DNA from: Comamonadaceae bacterium
Lineage (GTDB): Bacteria; Pseudomonadota; Gammaproteobacteria; Burkholderiales; Burkholderiaceae_C
Length of the DNA: 63,138 nt
Direction of reading: 5' to 3'
Assembly: GCA_947455145.1 (NCBI GenBank)
Contig: CANGME010000017.1
Coordinates: forward strand, 1-63,138
In this document: piece after piece, positions 27,723 through 35,247 of the stretch
Layout: the number at the start of each line of letters is the position of its first letter
Position numbering within the stretch: the first letter of the stretch is position 1
Made by a program: the position numbers and the translations under genes
Notes under the pieces: generated by a model
Databases searched by the model: none
Seen by the model: only the letters and a program-made list of their open reading frames with translations
What the model was told of the DNA's origin: nothing

Positions 27723-27750
27723 AGCTAGGGTCGATCAGCTCATTTTCAAG
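27723..27750 (-). promoter_or_regulatory. Sigma-32-type heat-shock promoter of clpB
   Basis: Reading on the minus strand, CTTGAAA (27750-27744) is a perfect sigma-32 -35 element and CCCTAGCT (27730-27723), 13 bases on, resembles the CCCCATNT -10. Predicted transcription start near 27716 leaves a short leader with the GGAGGA ribosome site. Confidence 0.65.
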
Positions 27751-27801
27751 CCCCGTCGTTCAGGCGGGTTTGATACGGGTCAAGGGAATCGCAAGACGTG
27801 A

Positions 27802-29034
27802 CTAAGTTTTAACCGCGTCCAGCGAGAACCCGGCCACCTGTTTGTAGCCTTCAGAGATGGCACGCAATTCGTCTTGACTGATCAAGTCGTCAATGTGGCG
27901 AAAGGGTTTGTCACCGGCCAGCTCATCCACCTTGATGTTGATGAAGTCGGGCGGTACGCTGCGGTTGGTTTGCACGATGCGGGCTGTGACCTCGCGGCGC
28001 TGGGCTTCGTAGCTTTGCAGGGCAGCTACAGCGTCCACCTGCGTGGCCAGCTCGGTCGCCAGCGTGCGGGCGTCAATCAGCGCCTGGGCCGAGCCGTTCG
28101 AGCCGCGCGGGTACATGGGGTGGGCGGCGTCGCCCATGAGGGTGATTCGGCCAAAGGTCCACTGGGGGATGGGGTCTTTGTCCACCATGGGGTATTGCAG
28201 CACCTGGTCGGCGTTGCGGATGAGGGCGGGCACGTCGAGCCAGTCAAACTGCCAGTCTTTGAAGATGTTGATGAAGTCATCGACCTTGCCGCCGGTGTTC
28301 CAGTCGTTCATGTCGCGGCTGTCGCCTTCGATCTCGGCCATCCAGTTGATGAGCTGGTTGCCTTGCCCATCAATGTTGTCCACGATGGGGTAAATCACCA
28401 TCTTGCCGGTCTTGATGGAGCCGACACGCATATAGCTCTTGCCCGTCAAAATCGGCTTGTGGCGCGTCACACCGCGCCAGGTGTTGATGCCCGCAAAGGC
28501 AAGCTTTTCATCCGGGTAAAACTGGCGGCGCACGGCGGAGTGGATGCCGTCGCAAGCCACCACCACATCGGCTTGCACCGATGGCAAGACCGCACCATCA
28601 CTGCTCTGCACAAAATTCACCGTAGCACCGGCGGCGTCTTGTGTCACGCCCACGCAGCGGTGGTTGGTGTGGATGCGATCCGCGCCTAAGCGTTTGAGTG
28701 CCGCGTCAAACAGGATGCGGTGCAGCTTGCCCCGGTGAATGCCGACCTCTGGCAGCGGGTAGCCTGCATGTCGACCGCGTGGCTCGCGGTAGATGTACTG
28801 GCCGAACCGGTTAAAGAACACGCTCTCTAAATTCTCAATGCCCACGGCTTCTAGCTCGGCCTGCAAGCCCAGTGCGGCCAGCTCGCGCATGCCGTGGGGA
28901 AGCAGTGTGATTCCTACGCCCAGTTCACGCACCTCAGGCACGCTCTCGTACACGTCGCAGGTGATGCCTTTTTGGTGCAATGACAGGGCAAAGCCCAGAC
29001 CCGCGATTCCCCCGCCAATGACCGCGATGCGCAC
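27802..29034 (-). CDS. FAD-dependent aromatic monooxygenase-type flavoprotein
   Basis: A class A flavoprotein monooxygenase of about 410 residues. The dinucleotide fold is RIAVIGGGIAGLGFALSLHQ; the DG motif reads VVVACDGIHSAVRRQF and the FAD-ribityl motif ITLMGDAAHPMYPRGSNGS. Relatives hydroxylate substituted benzoates or nicotinates. GTG at 29034 gives the usual compact N-terminus and has AGGA ahead; a GTG at 29115 would add 27 residues encoded mostly by a dispersed palindromic repeat. Together with the Bug protein and LigW-like decarboxylase upstream in the same run, it suggests breakdown of an aromatic acid. The substrate is not known. Confidence 0.88.
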   Translation of the reverse strand: MRIAVIGGGIAGLGFALSLHQKGITCDVYESVPEVRELGVGITLLPHGMRELAALGLQAELEAVGIENLESVFFNRFGQYIYREPRGRHAGYPLPEVGIHRGKLHRILFDAALKRLGADRIHTNHRCVGVTQDAAGATVNFVQSSDGAVLPSVQADVVVACDGIHSAVRRQFYPDEKLAFAGINTWRGVTRHKPILTGKSYMRVGSIKTGKMVIYPIVDNIDGQGNQLINWMAEIEGDSRDMNDWNTGGKVDDFINIFKDWQFDWLDVPALIRNADQVLQYPMVDKDPIPQWTFGRITLMGDAAHPMYPRGSNGSAQALIDARTLATELATQVDAVAALQSYEAQRREVTARIVQTNRSVPPDFINIKVDELAGDKPFRHIDDLISQDELRAISEGYKQVAGFSLDAVKT

Positions 29035-29035
29035 A

Positions 29036-29094
29036 CCGTTCGTCCTGAGCCCGTCGAAGGACTCGCGTGGCTTCGACAAGCTCAGCCCGAACGG
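29036..29094. repeat. Complete palindromic element (two inverted arms)
   Basis: CCGTTCGTCCTGAGCCCGTC at the left and its near-complement CAAGCTCAGCCCGAACGG at the right form a 59-bp hairpin-like element, the only complete two-armed copy in the window. Single arms occur at 1187, 17755 and 34921. It separates the Bug gene from the monooxygenase and could form a stem-loop in the mRNA. Confidence 0.8.
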
Positions 29095-29118
29095 GCTTTG
29101 ATCATTCGCAACCACGTC

Positions 29119-30087
29119 TTATTCAGCCGAAATGCCATTGCGCCGAATCACATTGCCCCAGCGCAGATAGTCTTTGCCGACGATATCCGTCAACTCTGCC
29201 GTGGTGGAGGCTGCAGCATCCAAACCCGCACGGCCCAGCACGTCACGCACATCAGGTAGTTTCATGATGGCGCTGATCTCGGTGTTTAACCGATTGACCA
29301 CAGCCGTTGGTGTTTTGGCTGGTGTGAAAAAGGCATACCAAAGGTCAACGTCCACACCCTTCACACCCAATTCCTCAAACGTGGCCACGTTGGGCGACAC
29401 CGGGTGACGCTTGGGGCTGCCCACGGCCAGGGCGGTGAGCTTGCCACTGCTCACAAAACCTTGCGCAATATGCACCGGCAAAAACCCCACCATCAACTCG
29501 CCTGAGAGCAGATCTTGTGTGTAGCCGGCCGAACCACGGTAGGGCACGTGCAACATGAACAGCCCGGTCTGCGACTTGAACAACTCCATCGCCATGTGGT
29601 GCGGCGTGCCCACACCGGGGGAGCCAAAGGTGACCGAGCCGGGGCTGGCCTTGGCCTTGGTGATCAGGTCTTTCATGGACTTGATGCCGGTCTTGGGATT
29701 GGCCACCAGCATCAAGCTACCCCAGGCGGCCATAGAGACCGATGAGAAGTCTTTGACCGGGTTGAAGGGAACGTTTTTGTAGAGCTGGGACGCCATCAAC
29801 ATCGTGTTGGCGCCCATCAAGACGGTGTAACCGTCAGCATGGGACTTGGCCACGCTGTCAGCCCCAATGTTGCCGCTGGCTCCCGGCATGTTTTGCACCA
29901 CCACGGGCTGACCCAACCGCTCGCCCAGGCGAGGTGCCACCGTGCGGGCGATGGTGTCCATGCCCGTGCCGGGGGTGAAGGGCACGAGAATTTTGATGGT
30001 TTGCGTGGGCCAGGTTTGGGCCTGAGCTACCATTGAAATACAGAGCAATGCGCCAGTGATGACGAGACGAAGTGGATTAAATTTCAT
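29119..30087 (-). CDS. Bug/TctC-family periplasmic solute-binding protein
   Basis: A 322-residue binding protein with signal peptide (RLVITGALLCISMVAQAQ). The mature part shows WPTQTIKILVPFTPGTGMDT, VVQNMPGASGNIGADSVA and HADGYTVLMGANT, the Bug carboxylate-binding loops. It sits between the LigW-like amidohydrolase (24 bases upstream) and the monooxygenase on one strand, so it probably captures the aromatic acid they process (inference). No membrane transport subunits are nearby. Confidence 0.9.
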   Translation of the reverse strand: MKFNPLRLVITGALLCISMVAQAQTWPTQTIKILVPFTPGTGMDTIARTVAPRLGERLGQPVVVQNMPGASGNIGADSVAKSHADGYTVLMGANTMLMASQLYKNVPFNPVKDFSSVSMAAWGSLMLVANPKTGIKSMKDLITKAKASPGSVTFGSPGVGTPHHMAMELFKSQTGLFMLHVPYRGSAGYTQDLLSGELMVGFLPVHIAQGFVSSGKLTALAVGSPKRHPVSPNVATFEELGVKGVDVDLWYAFFTPAKTPTAVVNRLNTEISAIMKLPDVRDVLGRAGLDAAASTTAELTDIVGKDYLRWGNVIRRNGISAE

Positions 30088-30111
30088 GGTGGCTTTCTTT
30101 TCTTACTTTGA

Positions 30112-31179
30112 TCAGGCGATCTTGAACACGGTTTCGGCGTTGGTCTGGAAGAACTTTTTCTTGTCTTCGGCTGACATCTTCATGTTGTCCAGCGCATGCA
30201 CTTCGTCCACCAGGTACTGGTAGGGGTAATCCATCGCGTACAAGACGCGGTCAACACCCAGCACGTCTTGCGAGAACTTGATGGCGGGCTCCCATGCCAC
30301 GCCGGAGTTGGTGATGTAGAAGTTCTCGCGCAGGTAGTCGCTGGGCTTTTTCTTGATCGGCTTGACGCTCTCGTAGCGGTTGGACATGACCGTTGCGCGG
30401 TGCATGTAGTCGAGCCGGTACATCCAGAACGGCAGGGCCTCGCCCATGTGGCCGATGATCATTTTCAGCTTGGGGAAACGGTCAAACACACCCGCCGTGA
30501 TGATGCGCAACGCGTGCAAGCCGGTCTCCACACCGAAGCCATAAACGGCGCCGTCCAAGCCGCATTCCTGGAAGGGCTGAATCATGTTGGCGGGCAAGGC
30601 GTTGGGGTGCAGATAGATTGGCACGTCGTGCGCTTCAGCGGCGGCAAAGATGTCCCAGAACTTGGGGTCAGACAGGTACTCGCCATGGGTGTGCGAGTTG
30701 ATGATGACGGAGTTCATGCCCAGCTTGTTCACGCCGCGCTCGATCTCTTTGGCCGCAGCCACCGGGTCGTGCGGGGCCACGCAAATCATGCCGACGAACC
30801 GGGTCGGGTGGCGACGCACGCCTTCTGCCAACTGGTCGTTGGAGAGCGCAGCCAGAGCTACGGCGGTGTCTTTGTCCATGATCTGCACACCCGGTGCGGT
30901 AAGAGCAATAACCTGCTTGTCGATGCCGCACTCGTCCATGTGCTGGATGCGCAACTGGTCCAGATCGCTCAAGCAACGCATGATGTGCTGGGCACGGGCG
31001 CTGGGGCTACTCATGTAAAAACCGAGCAGACCTTTGAAGCCGGGATCAACGTTTTCTTTGCTCAGAATTCGTTTGTATTCGGCCAGCACCTCGGGGGTGA
31101 TGAAGGCCTCTTCGGTGGCGATGCGCTGGTAGGCGGCTTTGCCGGGGACTTGGGGGTTGGCGGGGGCTAGTGTGTGCAT
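30112..31179 (-). CDS. Amidohydrolase-superfamily decarboxylase, LigW-like
   Basis: A 355-residue ACMSD-type amidohydrolase. The N-terminus QRIATEEAFITPEVLAEY, then GIDKQVIALTAPGVQIMD, VIINSHTHGEYLSDPKFWD, IYLHPNALP, FGVETGLHALRI, IIGHMGEALPFWMYRLDYMH and VLYAMDYPYQYL closely follow the pattern of 5-carboxyvanillate decarboxylase (LigW) and gamma-resorcylate decarboxylase; the metal ligands Glu, His, His and Asp are all at hand. It should decarboxylate a hydroxylated benzoate without oxygen. First gene of the run that continues with a Bug protein and a flavin monooxygenase; 73 bases of AT-rich DNA upstream could hold its promoter. Confidence 0.85.
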   Translation of the reverse strand: MHTLAPANPQVPGKAAYQRIATEEAFITPEVLAEYKRILSKENVDPGFKGLLGFYMSSPSARAQHIMRCLSDLDQLRIQHMDECGIDKQVIALTAPGVQIMDKDTAVALAALSNDQLAEGVRRHPTRFVGMICVAPHDPVAAAKEIERGVNKLGMNSVIINSHTHGEYLSDPKFWDIFAAAEAHDVPIYLHPNALPANMIQPFQECGLDGAVYGFGVETGLHALRIITAGVFDRFPKLKMIIGHMGEALPFWMYRLDYMHRATVMSNRYESVKPIKKKPSDYLRENFYITNSGVAWEPAIKFSQDVLGVDRVLYAMDYPYQYLVDEVHALDNMKMSAEDKKKFFQTNAETVFKIA

Positions 31180-31252
31180 GTCTCTTCTTTCTTAAGTCTT
31201 GTTGAATTCAGGGGTTCTAAAATAAATGGTAGCAAATGCAATGTGAGCTATT

Positions 31253-31738
31253 TTACGAATTATTAACCACGATGCCCCACCGGGCCAGGGCAGCATCATC
31301 ACTCACGCGGGCATCGACCCAGCGCGCACCCTCAGACGTGGTTTCTTTTTTCCAGAACGGGGCTTGGGTTTTGAGGTAATCCATCAAAAACTCGCAAGCC
31401 TGAAAGCTCTGCCCTCTGTGAGCCGATGTTACTGCCACCATCACGATTTGATCGAGAGGCTGAAGCAAGCCCACGCGGTGGATAACGCGTGCGCCAAAGA
31501 TATCAAAGCGCTTGTGGGCTTGGTCGATCATGGACTCAATGGAGGATTCGGTCATGCCGGGGTAGTGCTCCAGCTCCATGGTGAGGACTTCTGAGCCTGC
31601 TTGGGTTTGTGCATTGCGGTCACGCACCGTGCCGATGAAACTGCACACGGCGCCCACACGCGCATCGTCTTCACGCAAGGCAGCGATCTCATCCGACACA
31701 TTAAAGTCTTCGGTCTGAATGCGGACGCGATCTGACAT
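31253..31738 (-). CDS. moaE: Molybdopterin synthase catalytic subunit MoaE
   Basis: Large subunit of molybdopterin synthase, which inserts two dithiolene sulfurs into precursor Z. The 161-residue protein has CSFIGTVRDRN, LELEHYPGMTE-type block (TMELEHYPGMTESSIESM), AHRGQSFQACEFLMDYLKT and QAPFWKKET with the active-site lysines. The ATG at 31738 lies five bases after the moaD stop; upstream in-frame codons fall within moaD. Last gene of the alaA-to-moaE run. Confidence 0.96.
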   Translation of the reverse strand: MSDRVRIQTEDFNVSDEIAALREDDARVGAVCSFIGTVRDRNAQTQAGSEVLTMELEHYPGMTESSIESMIDQAHKRFDIFGARVIHRVGLLQPLDQIVMVAVTSAHRGQSFQACEFLMDYLKTQAPFWKKETTSEGARWVDARVSDDAALARWGIVVNNS

Positions 31739-31743
31739 GATCT

Positions 31744-31995
31744 TTAGCCCCCGGTGACGGGTGGAAAAAAGGCGACTTCGCAACCGTCCATCAAGGCGGC
31801 AGATTCATCACTCATGACCTGATTCAGCGCCACGCGCACCGCCCTGCCCCGCGCCAAGCTGTCCGCATAAGCACCGCCACGGGCGATCAGATCGTCGCGC
31901 AGCGCACCCAAGGTACTGGCTGGCGTATCGAACGCCTCGTGCCCCAGGCCCACGCCCTCGCGGATGGAGGCAAAATATTTGACCTTGACTTTCAT
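31744..31995 (-). CDS. moaD: Molybdopterin synthase sulfur-carrier subunit MoaD
   Basis: An 83-residue ubiquitin-fold protein ending in VAFFPPVTGG, with the C-terminal Gly-Gly that is thiocarboxylated and enters the MoaE active site. KVKYFASIREGVG is the typical N-terminus. It begins 8 bases after moeA and is followed at once by moaE. Confidence 0.95.
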   Translation of the reverse strand: MKVKVKYFASIREGVGLGHEAFDTPASTLGALRDDLIARGGAYADSLARGRAVRVALNQVMSDESAALMDGCEVAFFPPVTGG

Positions 31996-32003
31996 GACTA
32001 GCC

Positions 32004-33260
32004 TTAACCCATCAAGTCTAAGAATGAAATGAACTGCACGGTGTCGCCATGGGCAATCGTACGCCCGGGCGGGTTATCGAGCAGACCGTCGCCCCACACC
32101 GCCGAGGTCAACACACCCGAGCTTTGGTTGGAGAATAGATCCAACCCACCGGCGGCATTGCGGCGTACACGCAAAAACTCGCGGCGTTTGTCGGCGCGCG
32201 GCCAGTTGAAGTGTGCGGGCATGGCGGTGGCCACGGGCGTGATCTGGCTTGCACCCTGGAGTTGGCGCAAAAAGGGCCGCACTAAAACCATGAAGGTGAC
32301 AAAGCTGGACACGGGGTTGCCGGGCAGGCCGATGAAGTGGGTGAAATCCGTTCCGGATTTACGAATCTTTCCGTAGGCAAACGGCTTACCCGGCTTGATG
32401 GCGATTTGCCACAAGTCCAGCTCACCCAAGGCTTGCACGGCGGGTTTGATGTGGTCTTCTTCCCCCACCGAAACGCCGCCGCTAGTGAGGATCAAGTCGT
32501 GGTCTAGCGCCGCTGCGCGCAGGGCATCCAGCGTGGCTTCACGCTGGTCGGGCACGATGCCCATATCAGTGACGACGCAGCCCAGGCGTTGCAACAGGGC
32601 GCGCAAAAAGAAACGGTTGGAGTTGTAGATGGTGCCGGGTCGCATGTCTTGCGGGGCCACATCACCGGGCATGACGAGTTCATCACCGGTAGAGAACAAG
32701 GCCACGCGCAGGCGCTGCGAAACGGACACGGTTTTCATGCCAATGCCTGCCGCTAGACCAAGCGATGCAGGTGTGAGAAGCTCCCCTTTGGATAGCACCA
32801 CCGCACCGCGCGCGACATCTTCACCGGCACGGCGAATCCATTGGCCGTGTTGCGGCGTGGTCTTAACGCGCACCGTGGCTGTGTCGCCCAGCGCTTCGCA
32901 ATCTTCCTGCATGACCACGGCGTCAGCACCGGCGGGAATCGGCGCGCCAGTGAAGATGCGGGCCACGCTGGCGGGCTGGAGCGGCTGGCCGCTGCTGCCT
33001 GCGGCAATACGCTGCGACACGGGTAGCACCACGCCTAGCGCAGATATGTCGGCACAACGCACCGCATAGCCATCCATGGCGCTGTTGTCTTGCGGGGGCA
33101 CGTGCAGGGCGGAGACCAGATCAGCGGCCAGCACGCGGCCATCGGCATCGAAGGTATTGACGTCTTCAATGCCCGACATTGGCGCGGCATGGCTGAGCAG
33201 CTCGGTCAGCGCGACGTCTAGCGACTTCAGGGGTGGGAAAGTGGTGCGTGGCGCATTCAT
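32004..33260 (-). CDS. moeA: Molybdopterin molybdotransferase MoeA
   Basis: Inserts molybdate into adenylated molybdopterin. The 418-residue protein has PPQDNSAMDGYAVR near residue 55, RIFTGAPIPAGADAVVMQED, TSGGVSVGEEDHIKPAV and FIGLPGNPVSSFVTF, and a C-terminal domain IV. All catalytic blocks are intact. It lies 14 bases after mobB and precedes moaD. Because the mogA in this window has lost its active site, MoeA would have to work without adenylated substrate unless another MogA/MoaB exists. Confidence 0.96.
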   Translation of the reverse strand: MNAPRTTFPPLKSLDVALTELLSHAAPMSGIEDVNTFDADGRVLAADLVSALHVPPQDNSAMDGYAVRCADISALGVVLPVSQRIAAGSSGQPLQPASVARIFTGAPIPAGADAVVMQEDCEALGDTATVRVKTTPQHGQWIRRAGEDVARGAVVLSKGELLTPASLGLAAGIGMKTVSVSQRLRVALFSTGDELVMPGDVAPQDMRPGTIYNSNRFFLRALLQRLGCVVTDMGIVPDQREATLDALRAAALDHDLILTSGGVSVGEEDHIKPAVQALGELDLWQIAIKPGKPFAYGKIRKSGTDFTHFIGLPGNPVSSFVTFMVLVRPFLRQLQGASQITPVATAMPAHFNWPRADKRREFLRVRRNAAGGLDLFSNQSSGVLTSAVWGDGLLDNPPGRTIAHGDTVQFISFLDLMG

Positions 33261-33274
33261 GGCTTTAATCTGGC

Positions 33275-33799
33275 TCAGGCCCGGTCATACTCAAAGCGAT
33301 CCGCGTGCGCCATGAGCCAGTCGGCCACGGCGTCACTGTCGTTAAGGTCCAGCACATCACGGGTGGTGGGGTGCGGCATTTGCGCGGGCGAATCGGTGGC
33401 GATGGCGACAACGAAGTCGTCTTCCATATAGCGGGCAGGTTTGCCAGTGGCGGAGCGCCAAACTTCGATCTTGAGGATGTCGCTTTGCTTGAAACCCTCG
33501 ACCAACACCCAGTCCACACCGTCGTACAGCTCGGCGATCAGGTGATGAACGTTGAGCGCGCCGGGCTTCTCAAACTCACGAATCAGGGCCAAGCGCTGGC
33601 TGGACGCTACCACCACTTCAAAAGCACCGGCTTCACGGTGACGGTGGGTGTCTTTACCGGGGTGATCTATGTCAAACGTGTGGTGGGCGTGTTTGACGAC
33701 CGACACACGTTGACCACGCAGACGCAATGCGGGAATGAGGCGCTCTACCAGCGTGGTTTTGCCAGAGCCAGAGAAGCCTGCGAAGCCGATAACTTTCAT
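33275..33799 (-). CDS. mobB: Molybdopterin-guanine dinucleotide biosynthesis adaptor MobB
   Basis: A GTP-binding helper for MobA, 174 residues. P-loop GFAGFSGSGKTTLVERLIP, then VKHAHHTFDIDHPGKDTHRH with the conserved His/Asp block, and WVLVEGFKQSDILKIE. The ATG at 33799 overlaps the thrC stop (ATGA), a coupling seen in several Burkholderiales. mobA is not in the window. Confidence 0.94.
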   Translation of the reverse strand: MKVIGFAGFSGSGKTTLVERLIPALRLRGQRVSVVKHAHHTFDIDHPGKDTHRHREAGAFEVVVASSQRLALIREFEKPGALNVHHLIAELYDGVDWVLVEGFKQSDILKIEVWRSATGKPARYMEDDFVVAIATDSPAQMPHPTTRDVLDLNDSDAVADWLMAHADRFEYDRA

Positions 33800-35247
33800 G
33801 CGCAATGCTGAGTGATATAGGCTTTGACGGCCTGCACATCAACGTCCATCACCTGCACCCGCTTAGGCAGGGCTTCAATGCCGATGAATTTGGCTGGGCG
33901 ATCCGGCTCGCAGCCCAACGCCTCCACAATCGTTTCGGCGAATTTGATGGGCAAGGCGGTCTCCAGCACGATCATGGGCACGCCGGGGGTGAGGTGCTCA
34001 CGCGCCACCTTCAGGCCATCGGCGGTGTGCGTGTCGATCATCACGCCAAAGCGCTGGTGCGTGTCGCGGATGGTGGCCAGACGGTCGGCGTGGGTGCTCT
34101 TGCCGCTCACAAAACCGTAGCGCTGCGCAGCCTGGGCAAAGGCGGGATCGGCGCTCAAATCAAACCGGCCTGTGACGTTGAGTTGATCGTGGAACAGTGC
34201 CCGCGTCTTCTCACCATCACGGCCGAGCAAATCAAACACAAAACGCTCAAAGTTGGACGCCTTGGAGATGTCCATCGACGGGCTGGAGGTCTCATGCGTG
34301 TCGGCACTGCCGCGCACGCGGTACACACCGGTGCGGAAGAATTCGTCAAGCACATCGTTCTCGTTGGTGGCCACAACCAAGTGGTCAATCGGCAAGCCCA
34401 TCATGCGGGCCACATGGCCGGCGCAGACGTTGCCGAAGTTGCCAGAGGGGACGGAAAAACTGACCTTTTCAGCGTTAGTTTGCGTCGCTTGAAAGTACCC
34501 GGCGAAGTAGTAAACCACCTGAGCCATCAGTCGCGCCCAGTTGATCGAATTGACCGTGCCGATCTTGTACTGGCGCTTAAAGGTCAAATCATTGGACACG
34601 GCCTTGACCATGTCCTGGCAGTCGTCAAACACGCCCTTGACCGCGAGGTTGTGGATGTTGGCGTCTTGCAGGCTGAACATCTGCGCCTGCTGGAAGGGGC
34701 TCATGCGGCCAAAGGGGCTGGTCATGAAGACGCGCACGCCTTGCTTGCCGCGCATGGCGTATTCGGCCGCACTGCCTGTATCGCCGCTGGTGGCACCCAG
34801 GATGTTGAGCTCTTCACCACGGCGTGCCAGCTCGTACTCAAACAAGTTGCCCAGCAACTGCATGGCCATGTCTTTGAAGGCCAGCGTGGGGCCGTTGGAC
34901 AGGGCTTCGAGGTACACGTCCGTTCGTGCTGAGCTTGTCGAAGCATCTTGCAGCTTCTTCAGCGGCACGATCTCAGCCGTACCAAACACTTCTTCGGTAT
35001 AGGTCTTGCGGCAAATCGCTTTCAAGTCAGCCGCAGGAATGTCGTCGATGTAGAGCGACAGCACTTCAAACGCGAGGTCGGCGTAAGACAGGCCGCGCCA
35101 TTGGGCCAGCGTGGCCGCATCGACTTGCGGGTAACTCTCAGGCAGGTACAAGCCACCATCAGGGGCCAGGCCTTCGAGCAGGATTTCGCAGAAGCGTTTG
35201 CGGTCTGCTGTGTCCTCGGATGGGGCGCGCGTGCTCAGGTACTTCAT
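33796..35247 (-). CDS. thrC: Threonine synthase
   Basis: PLP enzyme converting O-phosphohomoserine to threonine. The 483-residue protein shows the long-form features: MKYLSTRAPS start, PLP lysine in NGPTLAFKDMAMQLLGN, and phosphate loop ATSGDTGSAAEYAM. Between KKLQD and VYLEALSNG there are about nine extra residues (ASTSSARTD) encoded by the dispersed repeat at 34921-34945, only about 15 residues before the PLP lysine. The start codon overlaps the hom stop (TGATG), so hom-thrC-mobB are coupled. Confidence 0.96.
   Translation of the reverse strand: MKYLSTRAPSEDTADRKRFCEILLEGLAPDGGLYLPESYPQVDAATLAQWRGLSYADLAFEVLSLYIDDIPAADLKAICRKTYTEEVFGTAEIVPLKKLQDASTSSARTDVYLEALSNGPTLAFKDMAMQLLGNLFEYELARRGEELNILGATSGDTGSAAEYAMRGKQGVRVFMTSPFGRMSPFQQAQMFSLQDANIHNLAVKGVFDDCQDMVKAVSNDLTFKRQYKIGTVNSINWARLMAQVVYYFAGYFQATQTNAEKVSFSVPSGNFGNVCAGHVARMMGLPIDHLVVATNENDVLDEFFRTGVYRVRGSADTHETSSPSMDISKASNFERFVFDLLGRDGEKTRALFHDQLNVTGRFDLSADPAFAQAAQRYGFVSGKSTHADRLATIRDTHQRFGVMIDTHTADGLKVAREHLTPGVPMIVLETALPIKFAETIVEALGCEPDRPAKFIGIEALPKRVQVMDVDVQAVKAYITQHCA
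34921..34945. repeat. Dispersed repeat inside thrC
   Basis: CGTTCGTGCTGAGCTTGTCG plus AAGCA is the same repeat arm as at 1187, 17755 and 29036. Read on the coding strand it inserts ASTSSARTD in frame close to the PLP lysine of threonine synthase. Confidence 0.8.

Noticed and set aside
33805-34932. 375-codon open frame opposite thrC
   Set aside because: Antisense to threonine synthase; composition is typical of a reverse-complement frame.
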